From: Prochilodus magdalenae
Lineage: Eukaryota; Chordata; Actinopteri; Characiformes; Prochilodontidae
DNA length: 64,000 nt
NCBI GenBank assembly: GCA_024036415.1
Contig: JAMWET010000573.1
Location: forward strand, 1,077,102-1,141,101
Reading direction: 5' to 3'
The notes below the pieces were generated by a model. It was given only the letters and a program-made list of their open reading frames with translations, ran no database searches and was not told where the DNA came from. The translations under genes were made by a program, and so were the position numbers. Each line of letters begins with the position of its first letter. The first letter of the stretch is position 1. This document shows positions 36,261 through 47,548 of this stretch, piece after piece.

Positions 36261-37128
36261 ATGAGTCTCACTGTCCAGGACATTTCTGTGGTGAAAGCCC
36301 TTTGGGCCAAAATCGGCTCCAGGGCCGATGAGATTGGAGCTGAAGCCTTGGGCAGGTAATCTCGTTCTGTTATTTGGCTTTAGTTTAAATAACTGAGAGA
36401 GAGCGAACACTTACGAACTAAAAATCAAAGGATATACTTCTATATGTCTTTAATTCTGCATGTATGTGTTCACTATTTAGTAAGCTCACTTGACTCGAGT
36501 GATATGTAGGCTCTTGTTTCTCATGTCCAGACCTAATACGTATTGTCTCTATCAGAATGCTCACCGTGTACCCCCAGTCCAAGACCTACTTCTCCCACTG
36601 GGCTGACCTGAGCCCTGGATCCGCTCCAGTGAAGAAGCATGGAAAGGTCATCATGGGTGCCGTCAGCGATGCAGTTGCCAAGATTGACGACCTTCCCTCC
36701 GCCTTGTCCCAGCTCAGCGAACTGCACGCCTACAAGCTCAGAGTGGACCCTGCTAACTTCAAGGTAGACCTTCTACATTTCCAAAGCAAATATTTCAGTA
36801 ACAGCTAAATGGAGATCACATTCACTTTGCGATGTTAGCAAAATACTTTACTAAATATAATCTAGACTATATACCAAATACACAACCTTTTTTTCCCCAA
36901 GTGGCTGCAGATTGAAGCCCCAATTTAACAATCTTTGTTGCGGTATTTAATTTTTTGTACTGTTCGTTTTTAAGTGTGGTTTTCTTTTTTCCTTCTCAGA
37001 TCCTGGCACACAACATCATTGTGACCGTGGGCATGTTATTCCCTGCTGACTTCACTCCTGAAGTTCACGTGTCCTTGGATAAGTTCCTGCAGAACCTGGC
37101 CTGGTGCTTGGCTGAGAGATACCGCTAA
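36261..37128 (+). CDS. hba: Alpha globin, third pair
   Basis: Exons 36261-36355 (95 nt), 36556-36763 (208 nt) and 37000-37128 (129 nt) give 143 residues. His E7 is residue 60, His F8 residue 89 (ELHAYKL). Starts [15 protein letters not shown], ends [11 protein letters not shown]. The coding sequence appears identical to the alpha gene at 48763. Intron 2 here keeps about 18 bp (CCCCAAGTGGCTGCA and flanking bases near 36896-36912) that the 48763 gene lacks. Poly(A) signal at 37186-37191. Confidence 0.97.
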
Positions 37129-37556
37129 ACTACCAAATGGCAAAGTGTCCACTGACGCAGTTGTTCTGAAACACAACCATGTCTCAATAAAGTCTCTCGA
37201 TGACTGAATATCAAGATGAGTTCTTTGTATTTATTTGCCAATCAAAAATAAATCAAAAAGTCTTCATGAAGGTCAGACTTTGCCCCAGTATATGATCTAA
37301 CATAAGCAGTGAATTTTGTAACCCAGGTTATAAAAGCCTGACTAAAGTACATTTTATTGAAGTTACAGAAGATCAAAATAAAGATAAATAATATAAATAA
37401 ACAGGAAGCTGAAGAAATAATATAAATACATAAAGACACTAATATTTGAGAAAAAGAAGCTTTATTCAGCTCAAAAATAATTAATTTACTGTTGTTTGAA
37501 GATATTTTACGTTTTTGTGACACAATATAACCAATGAGGTGGTTTGACTGGTCTAC

Positions 37557-37602
37557 CTGCGCGGGAAATTGCACCCAGAAGCCTTTTCGTTTGAGCCGCC
37601 AT
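37557..37602 (-). other. Orphan first-exon-like sequence
   Basis: On the minus strand an ATG in strong context (ACGATGGCGG) opens 15 codons, MAAQTKRLLGAISRA, followed by a good splice donor (GCAG|GTAGAC). The peptide is basic and free of acidic residues, like a mitochondrial targeting presequence. No following exon is recognisable downstream, where the globin pair now lies. It may be a relic of a broken gene, or a chance match. Confidence 0.3.
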
Positions 37603-38739
37603 CGTGAGCAGTAAGGTCTCTGGAAGAGAAGGAGCAAAACGTTAGATGAAAGTTGGATTTATGCGATTAAAAAAGTGCAGAAATATCAAGCAAAGCCCTC
37701 CTCTAAGAGCGTTATTAGCTGTGATGCACTGGAATTTTCGCCTTGGTCAGGTTTTTTCTAGCTAGTAGTAGACTGTTCTACGTTGGATGCCGAGCCTCCC
37801 TGAACTCGGACCGGGAAAGCTGTTCACAAGCGCTGTGGACATCACGGAAATGTGAATCCTTCTATTTTTTTCTCTTGTGGTTAACCTTGAGCTTTGAGAA
37901 TCCTCATCTCCAGTGCGGTAGGAGTGAACACCCATCCTGGTTGAAACCTGTGAAACCAAAAGGACGTTGATTAAGCTGAGAATACATGTGAATTGCATTT
38001 ATTTTTTGATAACTCTGTTATTTAAAAAGGGTTTAATTGTGTATTAATACAGATTGGAACCTATACATATTGATATAGCTATTTCTCTCTACCTGTAGAG
38101 AGAGTAGTAGCCTTACAGAAAATATTGGTAACATCATTTAGTCATTATCATTCATATTCACTTGTTTTTACTGTCTTTGTATTTTGTTTTCTATTTTAAA
38201 TAATATTTCTACTCACCTGGTGCTTTATTAAAAAAAGAGGTGCTCCCAAACCTCAAAATCACAAAGTAATACAGTGTTGTCTCTTGGGTGCTGTTTGTCC
38301 TGGCTCTGTGGTTGGCCCTGGGGTTTTCTGATTGGCCCACTGTGACATCCCCTTGTAGTTGCTTGTTAAAAATCTTAAGTATTCGCCATTGGTGCTTGGT
38401 GTTTAATATACTAGTTAGCACACTACTGTGTTCTAGGGTGTGCTACAGGTATCATTACAATTTCACTTGCACCGCTATACAGTTACAGGCCAAACCAACA
38501 TTCAGACCCTTTTGTTTTGGAATATATCTACTACATGTGAATCTAAATAAAAAGGTGCCTTTATACGTATAACCAATAAATTGCTTGGAGAAGGCAGTAG
38601 GTGAAGCAACTTCCTAAAAACGACAACAACTTTAGACAGTATTTTAAAGCAATAAGTTACAGAACTGTAGTAACAAACTTAACAATCTGTCAGTATATTC
38701 CTAAAATAGAAAGTTCTATATACATGAACACTCTGAGAA

Positions 38740-38985
38740 ACATTCATTCAGTCATCTATCTTCTCAGCTGCTTATCTTTCTGGGTTATACAGGGTGCTGG
38801 AACCTATCCCATGGATCACTGGGCAGAAGGCAGGAAACATCCTGGACAGGCTGACAGTCCATCGCAGGGCAAACATGCACACATTCACTTCTCACCTAGA
38901 CGTAATTTAGCATGGTCAGTTCACCTGACTGTCTTTGGACAATGGGATGGAACTTGGTCACCTGGAGACATGGGCATTTTAAAAC
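38740..38985. repeat. Dispersed teleost repeat
   Basis: Words such as GGCAGAAGGCAGGAAACATCC, CCTGGACAGGCTGACAGTCC, ATCGCAGGGCAAACATGCAC and TGTCTTTGGACAATGGGA follow a very common fish interspersed repeat. Class not assigned. A mirror copy lies at about 62925-63165. Confidence 0.6.
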
Positions 38986-39765
38986 ATTATATTTGACCTT
39001 ATGAATACATGACTTAAAGAACTAAAATGTACTTAATGTATTAAAATGTGTTACAAACCAGCATTCAGTAGCCAGAATTTGATTTGGAATAAACCTGAAT
39101 GACGAAAGGAAATTTCTCCTGGAGTATTGTGGAGGGGATTAGACCAAGCAGTCAGGTGGGATGTTGTTTGATGTTTGTACGTGTTTAGCTTTTAAATAAA
39201 TCTAGAGTAAAACGACAGTAACTGCTTGGTATTCAAAGTAAAAAAAAAAAGTAGGTTGTGAAAATTTGAGCATGGCGAAACACCACTTTAGATGAAAGCA
39301 AGATCAAAGCATTGCCATGGAGGGTGAGTGAAGTCATAGGCAAAGGTTTTTAAGCATCTGAGGTCACAAATTTATTTTAAGTGATTCAATTCTCTCAACT
39401 CTATTTTAAACATAAAAAAGACATTGGCAAAAAAAAATTAACAATGTTAAAAAAATAAAATGAAATCAAACATGACATTCCAAAACAACAACAAAAAAAG
39501 AAAACAGAGATATGACCAATCACAAAGCTTAACAGTGTATTATATTAAACACAAATGGGCATTAGTAAGAAAAGGCTAAAAAATAAAAGCTGCATTTCTT
39601 TACTGCCACACCAATTCAGTTTTTTTTCTAATGTTATGATAAATTGTGAACAGTTAAAAGCTTTTACACTTTTAAATTTAAGGCATACATTGCCAAACTG
39701 CACACAGAGCAACAGTATGAACAAAGCACTCAGTCTGTGGTACTGTAACTGTTGTAAACCCAGTT

Positions 39766-40055
39766 TCACACAGCAAATTGACTTTTTAACGTTTGAATTT
39801 TGGGTGCCAGCTCATGACTACCCAGGTGGAGCAGTACCTGCTGAATGAAGCATGTAAAAAAATTGTTTTTCATTCTTTTAGGGTAGTCTATGTGGAGGGC
39901 TTAGACCAGGCTGAAAAGCAGGCAAAAGGCCTGAGGCAGGCTGGTTAGGTCATCCAGCACCACCTTTCCTTCCAAAATAATCCCCACTTTGGATGGGTTG
40001 TGCTGAGGATGTTCCTGAGTCCCACAGGAATTTGAGTGGAGTCCTTGTAATTTAC
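39766..40055 (-). pseudogene. C-terminal fragment of a fish multicopy gene family (SAMD3-like/uncharacterised), dead
   Basis: On the minus strand the frame reads NPSKVGIILEGKVVLDD, then LPQAFCLLFSLV, a stop, ALHIDYPKRMKN, and after a frameshift QQVLLHLGSHELAPKI followed by a natural-looking end (TGA at 39768-39766). This order of blocks (VGI..EG..VLD.L, LP.AFC.LFGL.YALHLDYP, then Q.VLL.L) is one I recall at the C-terminus of a large, poorly described fish protein family, often annotated as SAMD3-like or uncharacterised. The stop and frameshift make it a relic. Family identity is from memory and should be treated as tentative. Confidence 0.5.
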
Positions 40056-41502
40056 ATCCTAAGAAGGAAAGATAGAAAGATAGAAAGTTGACTTATGAAT
40101 AAAACCTACCTCAAATCTGCCTCAGTTCACCACTTTTGTTTTTTAAACAAACTTTTCTTAACAGCCTCAATCTCAGAATTGCTTCATACCATCAAAAATC
40201 TAAAATTGATTTAAGTAAAATGTTCCTTTAAAGTCAGAAATATATATATATTTTTTTGTAGTTTTTTAAATTTGTACTACCACAGTAAAAAGGCATACCT
40301 TTTACTCCCTTATCTCACACAGAGGTAAAGTGAAAAAACAATGTTATTATTATTTTGTTCATTTGAGGTTAATTTGACTGCAGCAGACGTGAGTTAGGGT
40401 GTGCTCACTCTCTAGGCAGTCTGTACCGTCTATTGCCTCAGTGGTCTACAAGGAAATGGATATAGTGGAACACAGCAAAAAGTTACTACTAGTACTTATG
40501 TGCATTCATCAAAGAAATAACAGGAAGAGATTAAGTAATAGCAGAAGATTTGGGGAAAGGACAGAAGAGGAATAAAACAGTGTACAGAAAATGAGAAAAG
40601 ATATAAAGTTAAAAAAAAGCATTACAAAGACAAAAAATAGACAAAAGGAAACAGGAAAGCAAAAAGTCTTTAGACAGTCAACAAGGTGAGAATGTTTGTC
40701 AGAATTTTTTAGCGTTAGCTAGCTAGCAGCTGGAAGTCTTCAGCCAGACTGTTAGCTAGCTACTACTGTTGGCAACAATTGAAAATGTGTTTTATTTGGT
40801 AATTTGAACATTGCTTGGTTAATACAAAGGTTCCACTTCGCAAATACTTTTGAGGGTTAGGTGAAAAGATCAGGCGAAAATCTCTCGTTAGAACAAACCT
40901 TCTCTGACTTGCCAGAAGAAGCTGAGAAAATGCAGACCCTTCAGGAGATGGCGGGCTTTCACATAAAAGAAAAAGGTTTTTTTTTTTTTTCCTCGTCCTC
41001 TATTCAGTTATCTTAACATTTTAAGTTAATACTGTATATTAAAACGTAAGGGTTTTAGTTTATTCAGTTTAAAAATATTCATGCATTACACTATATGATC
41101 AAATTAGTAGAGTATACTCAAATATAGTAAGGCAATCAAACTTAATTTATGTACATTGTAATTAAAAACTATTCATGTACACTGTAACTGAAGTGTTTAA
41201 TTAGGTATAAAATCTGGGTTAACAGTGTATGCACATTCTGGAAAGGAAATTGGCAGTTACACCTGCAAGTGTGGGGTGTGTATAATTCATTTCAGTTCAA
41301 TTCAACTTATCTTCACTGTCATACAGTATAACGAAACACAGTCAGACTCCTTCTCAGGTGCAGTATAAGAATATGTGTGTATATATATAAATAGTGTAGT
41401 GCAAAGACACATAGACAAAAATAATGTGCGTAAACGGTGCAGTAGGACGTGCAAGGTATAAGAGCAGTATCAGTAAGTATGTGGTTGTAAACAGTTTAGA
41501 TA

Positions 41503-43048
41503 CAGTGCCCTCCATAATTATTGGCACCCCTGGTTAAGATGTGTTCTTTAGCTTCTCATAAATTGAGTTTTTTTCAAAATAATATAGGACCACGATGGAA
41601 AAAAAGAGTAAAATCCAACCATTAACTCAAGTGAATTTTAAGGGGGAAATAAAATCCCTGACTAAGAAATAATTATTCTTCATAAAATCACCTGTTCCAC
41701 AATTATTGGCACCCCTAACAATTCTTAGGAAATAAATTTAATAAAAGTATTTCTGTCACTTCTACAGTAGTTTACGAAGTTGATCAGAGTATGTAGGAAC
41801 ATTTAATTAGTAATTCATAACTTCCTGTTTCCCTGGGGTATAAATATGACGTGACACAGAGGCCATTTCTCTTCAACATGGGAAAGACAAAGGAACATAC
41901 CATTCAAGTAAGGCAGATGTGTGTTGACCTTCACAAGTCAGGCAATGGCTACAAGAAAATAGCCACTCACCTACACCTGTCCATATCTACTGTCAGAGGA
42001 ATTATTAAGAAGTTTAAAACAACTGGAACAGTGGTAAACAAACCTGGACGAGGACGCAAGTTTATTTTGCCACCACGCACAGTGAGGAGGATGATAAGAG
42101 AAATAAAAAGTTCTCCAAAGCATCAGGCGTTATCTACATGTCAACAAGCTGTTTGGGAGGCATGCACGGAAAAAACCTTTTCTCACTCACAATCATAAAC
42201 GCAAACGTTTGGAGTTTGCTAAGCGGTACTGGGACTTCAACTGGGACCGTGTGCTTTGGTCAGATGAAACAAAGATAGAGCTTTTTGGCAACAAATGCTC
42301 TAAGTGGGTCTGGCGTAACACAAGAGCTGAGTATGCAGAAAAGCACCTCATGCCCACTGTGAAATACGGGGGAGGATCAGTGATGCTGTGGGCCTGTTTC
42401 TCTTCCAAAGGCCCTGGGAACCTTGTTAGGGTGCGTGGCATCATGAATGCTTTGAAATACCAGGACATTTTAAAACAAAATCTGGTGGCTTCTGCCCGAA
42501 AGCTGAAGATGGGTCGTCACTGGGTCATTAAGCAAGATAATGACCCTAAACATATGGCCAAATCTACACAGAAATGGTTCACCACACACAGAATCAAGCT
42601 CCTCCCATGGCCATCTTAGTCCCCAGACCTCAACCCCATTGAAAACCTGTGGGGTGAGCTGAAGAGGAGAGTGCAGAGGAGAGGACCCAGGTCGCTGGAT
42701 GATTTAGAGAGAATGTGCAAAGAGGAATGGTCAAAGATCCCTCTTTCTGTATTCTCCCATCTTGTGAAACATTATAGGAGAAGATTAGGTGCTGTTTTGT
42801 TGGCAAAATGGGGTTGTACAAAGTATTAACATCAGGGGTGCTAATAATTGTGGCACACATGATTTGATGTTAAACATTTATTTCTTAATGTGGGATTTTT
42901 TTCCTACTTAATAAATTCACTTGAGTTAAAGGTTGGATTTTACTCTTTTTTTCCATCGTGGTCCTATATTATTTTGAAAAAAACTCAATTTATGAGAAGC
43001 TAAAGAACACATCTTAACCAGGGGTGCCAATAATTATGGAGGGCACTG
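41503..43048 (+). mobile_element. Full-length Tc1/mariner-type transposon, inactive
   Basis: 1546 bp bounded by TA on both sides (41501-41502 and 43049-43050), the Tc1/mariner target duplication. The ends are inverted repeats starting CAGTGCCCTCCATAATTATT and run for about 200 bp, with an inner repeat of the TAATTATTGGCACCCC-type motif at each end (IR/DR arrangement). It sits inside the LINE, so it is younger than the LINE. The transposase gene inside is broken. Confidence 0.95.
41878..42829 (+). pseudogene. Tc1-like transposase, broken by a frameshift and a nonsense codon
   Basis: Starts MGKTKEHTIQVRQMCVDL with a paired-like helix-turn-helix region (GYKKIATHLHLSISTVRGII) and a GRGRK motif. 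The catalytic triad residues can still be seen: first Asp in LWSDETK, second Asp in KQDNDPKH, Glu in NPIENLW. The frame is lost between 42120 and 42210, where sequence has also been removed, and an in-frame TAG at 42617-42619 sits where the family has Gln (SQSPDLNP), a simple C-to-T change. The last part continues to TAA at 42827-42829. Confidence 0.93.
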
Positions 43049-45169
43049 TATATAAAGTGTACAGTGCAGGTAGTAGAAGCAGCTTAATGTTCAGCTAACA
43101 GCTAAATTGCTTAGTACAGATGTTCAGTAAAGTTAAATAAACATAAGTAAATTAAACACAGTTGAGATGTTTAAGTATGCAGGTTAAAGTGTGGTGCAAA
43201 CAGTCTTGTGAGGTAGTGGAGCCCAGTGTGTGTGGGGTTGATCCGAACTAGAAATCAGTAGCAGTCTTTAGTTGTGTAGTCATGTTCTGGTAGGTGCTGC
43301 CGGTGTGACCAGTTTGACAGCTCTAGGGTAAAAGCTGTTCCTGAACCTGGCTAGGATGTTCCGGTACCTCTTTCTGGATGGCAGAGGTTGGAACAGGGGA
43401 TGACTGGGGTATGTGGGGTCTGAGGATAAGTTGACTGTTAAAGTCAATGATCAGCTCTTTGGTTTTGCTAACTTTGAGGGAGAGGTTGTTGGAGGCACAC
43501 CACTCTGTGAGGCGCTTGACCTCCTCTTAGTATGGGCCCTCGTCATCTTTGGTGATGTTGCAGATTGTTGTTGTGTCATCGGCAAACTTGATGATGGTGT
43601 TGGAACTGTGGGTTGCCATGCAGTCGTGGGTGTACAGACTGTACAACAACAGGGAAAGAGCAATGCCTTGGGGACATCCTGTGCTGAGTGTAAGGGAGGG
43701 TGCAGTGTGTTTACTCATCCTAACACACTGTGGTCTGCAGGTAAGGAAGTCAATGATCCAGCTGCCCAATGTGTTGCTTATTCCCAGTGTGTTTAGCCTG
43801 TGGATGAGTCTGGAAGGTATGATTGTGTTGAATGCGGAGCTGAATTCAATAAACAGCATCCTTACATATGAGTTAGTGCTGTATAGGTGGTTGAGTGCAA
43901 TGTGGATTGGAGACTGCATCATCAGTAGATTTGTTTGCATGGTAGGCGAACTGATGTGGGTTCAAGGTGCTGGGAAGGCTCCTCTTTATATGGGACAGGA
44001 CTACCCTCTCGAAGCACTTCATCACTATGGGTGTGAGAGCGATGTGACGGTAGTCGTTCATGCATGTGATGATGGGTTTCTTTGGGATTGGGATGATGGT
44101 TGTGGCTTTAAAGCAATCAGGAACAGTAGATTGTGCCAGGGAAATGTTGAAGATATCTGTGAAGGTGGAGACCAACTGGCAGGCAACAGACTTTCAGTGC
44201 TCGCCCTCGGATGCTATCTGGGCCCGTGGCTTTCTGGGTTGAAACCCTCATCAGTGCTCTCCTCATCCCATCTGCAGCCAGTATGAGTGTTGGCTCCTAC
44301 CCTATGGTGGGGAGCAAGGCAGAGTTGGAGGACTGGGCCTGAGTAGAAGTCTCAAAGCGGGCGTAGAAGTTGTTCAGTTCAGCTGGTAGGGTGGTGTCTG
44401 TGGTTACTGGGGTACTGACTTTGCTCTTGTAATCAGTGATCACATGAACCCTTTGCCACATGCACCTGGGGTCCGAGTTGGTGTTAAAGTAAGCTGCTAT
44501 CTGTGAGCTGTACTTGTGCTTTGCAGCCCTGATTCCGGCCTTTAGGTTGTGTCTGGCAGCTTTGAGTTCCACACTGTTGCCAGATTTAAAGGCTGCATCA
44601 TGTACCTTGAGCAGACTGCGGACATCACTGTTCATCCATGGTTTTTGGTTTGGAAATGTGTTTATGTCACATCATCCACACACGTCCTGATGAAACAAGT
44701 GACTGATGTTGCATGCTCATTTATGTCAATCAGAGAGTCTGTGGTGGCTGCAGATTTAAACATCTCCCAGTCAGTACACTGAAAGCAGCCCTGTAGCACT
44801 GACTTTGCTCCTTCAGGCCACACACGCACTGCTCTCACTGTCGCTTTGACCCATTTCAGTAGCTGCCGGTGTGTGGGCTTCATCAATAGAGCGGTGTCTT
44901 CACTCTTATGGTGTGAACGGTGGCAGGGGTGTGGTGCTGAAAGCCTCCTTGATGTTTGTGTAGACGTGATCCAGCATGTTTTCACCTCGTGTCGAACAGA
45001 ATACGTGCTGATGAAAATTGGACAGCATTATGCTGAGATTAATATTAAAACATAAATATGAATAAGATTATTGATGTCACAGTTTGGCAGCTTTGTAGAT
45101 GGTGTAGATTTGCAAGACATCTGTTGCTAATGTAAATAAAAAAGTATATTTGGTGAAGTCATTTATACT

Positions 45170-45655
45170 ACATTAGCAAAAGTGTTTGCTCGTCTGCCTT
45201 TACATGCATGTGAACTTGAGCGACATCCCATTCTTAATCCACAGTGTTTAATATGATGTTGGCCAACCCGTTGCAGCTATAGAGCTTCAACTCTTACATT
45301 TACAGCATTTAGTTGACGCTCTTATCCAGAGCGGCTTACAAGGTTAATCACATTACATGCAGGCCAAAGTAGCATAAGGAGTCTTGCCCAAGGACTCTTA
45401 TTGGTGTAGCACAGCACATTCACCCAGACCAGGATTTGAACTCCAGTCTCCCACGTGTGGTGTTATCTGCTGAGCTACACCAACTCTTCTGGGAAGACTT
45501 TCAACAAGATTTAAAATTGTGTATGATGGAATTTTCGACCATTTTTCCAGAGAGGCATTTGTGACGCTAGACACTGATACTGGACATGAAGGCTTGGCTC
45601 GCAGTCTCCACTCTAATTCATCCCAAAGGTGTTCAGTCTGGCCCAAAAACACTGA
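45170..45655 (-). mobile_element. Relic of a common teleost DNA transposon with Tc1-like C-terminal coding traces
   Basis: The minus strand of 45640-45490 reads EHLWDELEWRLRAKPSCP and EKWSKIPSYTILNLVESLP, which matches the C-terminal pattern of Tc1/mariner transposases (E.LWDELE...L..EW.KIP...L..LV.S...R). The nucleotide words around it are those of a very abundant fish repeat. A SINE is inserted at 45296-45480. The related copy at 50450-50760 lacks that SINE. Confidence 0.65.
45296..45480 (-). mobile_element. tRNA-derived SINE
   Basis: Flanked by 8-bp direct repeats CAACTCTT (45288-45295 and 45481-45488), a target-site duplication. On the minus strand it has a pol III A box TAGCTCAGCAG (45477-45467) and B box GGTTCAAATCC-like GTTCAAATCC (45441-45432), then a tail with GCCGCTCTGGATAAGAGCGT, a 3' motif common in fish SINE/LINE pairs. 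Not a functional tRNA gene: only the head resembles tRNA. Confidence 0.85.
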
Positions 45656-46914
45656 GACTGAGCTAACATGCTAAATTACATCAGATAACCAAGGTTCATA
45701 CTCGAAAGCTCCAAGCTAATGCGATAATTGCATGTTAACACCCCAACCTGAATTCTTTGACCTTTAAATCTTTGAAACAATTGTAAAACTAGCAGTTATG
45801 AGTAATTCAGTATCTAATACCCTGCAGTCACGTGTTAGTCTTAGGGGGTTCTTTTTTGTTCGAAATACGCAGACACGGCCTGAATATACTTTTATTGACA
45901 TTTTTATTTATTTATTTTATACTATGTTTATAGTTTTTGGTCATTTTGTTGTTGATCATTAAACTGTACTGCATCACTAGCAGTGATGGCTTTCTTGAAC
46001 ATGCCTCTATTGCTTACGCTAGAGTGACGTCTGCATGACATCTGAACATGAGTCAGTTTCAGAACTTGAAAGACTGACCTAAGACTGGTTATGTATTTAA
46101 TTTCCAGACGCTGAAAACTGACTTTCTATTTTTATATAGAAATGGCTACACTAAGCTGTATTTTACTGTTATATCTTCCCTACTGCCATCATATGTCAGA
46201 TGTGGTGATCCACTTATTTACTTATCATCTTTGAGCTAAACACAGGATTCAGCAAGTAGCCTGTGTCACCGAATTGCACTCAGTCAGCAAACATAACATT
46301 TCTTTATCCATTGTAGCCAAAGATTACTCAGCTTTGTCTTTATATACCTTTATTCTTTAACACACCTCTGCACGCATGTATGTATGTATATTTTTCATTG
46401 TAAGACACGGAAATGATTGAGACACATACATACAAGGAATGTCCACAACATATGCGGAGACAAATAGCAAGCGAAATGTGGGCCACATCCGGCGGCACGG
46501 GAAATCGGCTGTGAGTCAAAGGTGGTCTCATATTTACAGCATGGATCAACCCATGTGGGATGTGCGCAAGATGCAAATTTTGATATAGATTTGGACCAGT
46601 GTTCCTGTCTGGATATTCAAAAGCTCTGGAAGGTCATTAAAACAACATGGAGTTCTTAAAAGAGTTTCCTGAGGAATCTACCAGACCCCATAGCACAGGT
46701 TTGCCATCTCTATATATTAGATTGCTGTTTGAGACCTGAAAGAGACCGTGCATGCCTGCAAACTGCTCCCCTATATAAGTACAAATCATTGTAATAAATG
46801 ACACAACTAGAAAGGTGCGTTTAAGTGGTTTTATTTATTTGTCAGAGCATTTGTTTCGACAGCTTTGTGCACTGAACGGATCTTAAGCTGGTTTCGTGTT
46901 CACTGAGGTACTGT

Positions 46915-47548
46915 CTAGTGGTACTGCCTGCCCAGAGCAGACGCAACCACAGCCAAGAACTTCTGCCAGGCCTCCTGCACGTCAGCGGTGAAGACAGAGG
47001 GTCCGAATTTCATGGCCACACACACGGTGACGCAGTCAGCAAGAATCTGGAGAAATAAGACAAAGAAACATAAGCACACATGCATAGTAATAATGATGGG
47101 AACACGCGAGACTGTATATAAAACACACAAGGCCTCAGAAACCTACTCTGAAGTTGTCGGGATCCACGTGCAGTTTCTCGGAGTGCATTATACTCAGACT
47201 AGCGTATTCGGCCTTGATGTTGTCCAGGTTCTTCACGGCTCTCTCGAGCCCGCCCATGACGGTCTTACCGTGAGCAGCCACTTTAGAGTTGCCAATGATG
47301 GCAGCAGGGCTGGACAGGTTACCAAAGGCAGCGAAGTGTCTCTGAGTCCATGGAGCCACGATCAGAAGCCTGAAACAAAGAAGAATTGAGAAACTGAAAG
47401 AATGCAATTTAGAAGACAAGACATTTTCTACACACAGACTCAGAATTAAGGGCTACCTGGAAATGGCCTGAGGTCCGATTTCATCGACATTGATCTTTCC
47501 CCACAGGCCAGTGATGGCGCTGCGCTCGGCATCTGTCCACTCAACCAT
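46915..47548 (-). CDS. hbb: Beta globin, fourth pair
   Basis: Exons 47548-47457 (92 nt), 47369-47147 (223 nt) and 47046-46915 (132 nt, stop TAG) give 148 residues with His E7, His F8, Ser F9 and C-terminal GRQYH. Six residues differ from its twin at 34443: L to I near the end of exon 1, and V to I, S to A, P to S (GNSKVAAHG), A to E (KAEYASL) and V to I (SIMHSEKL) in exon 2. Exon 3 is identical. The P-to-S change lies in the E helix start next to the distal His. Same TATA-like, CACC and CCAAT arrangement upstream; poly(A) signal at 46835-46830. Confidence 0.96.

Larger units (their letters stand above)
33565..37250. repeat. Segmental duplication, copy 1 (contains third globin pair)
   Basis: Aligns in the same orientation with 45975-49735. 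Homology begins near AGTGGTGACTTTCTT (33565) and AGTGATGGCTTTCTT (45975), and ends at TTGCCAATCAAAAATA in both. Identity looks above 98% across most of 34300-37200. Exceptions are 33900-34160, the second intron of the beta gene, and a few indels in the alpha flanks. Confidence 0.9.
41285..45000 (-). mobile_element. 5'-truncated CR1/L2-group LINE, interrupted by a Tc1-like element
   Basis: Minus-strand coding pieces, from 5' to 3': an endonuclease-RT linker (CFQCTDWEMFKSAAT, about 44985-44660), RSLLKVHDAAFKSGNSVE with FNTNSDPRCMWQ (44635-44297), reverse transcriptase fingers (VPDCFKATTIIPIPKK, DYRHIALTPIVMKCFERV; 44175-43873) and palm (FSSAFNTIIP, TGCPQG, and the catalytic FADDTT; 43940-43527). 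The 3' region continues to 43051, is split by the Tc1-like insertion, and ends near 41285. Most of the endonuclease domain is missing (5' truncation near 45000) and the frame shifts at least twice, so it is inactive. Confidence 0.88.

Noticed and set aside
43549..44286. Longest ORF of the window, 245 codons on the plus strand
   Set aside because: It is the antisense shadow of the LINE reverse transcriptase, whose minus strand carries the FADDTT and TGCPQG motifs.
45432..45477. tRNA gene suggested by A and B boxes
   Set aside because: No cloverleaf beyond the head; the tail, target-site duplication and repeat context show a SINE.
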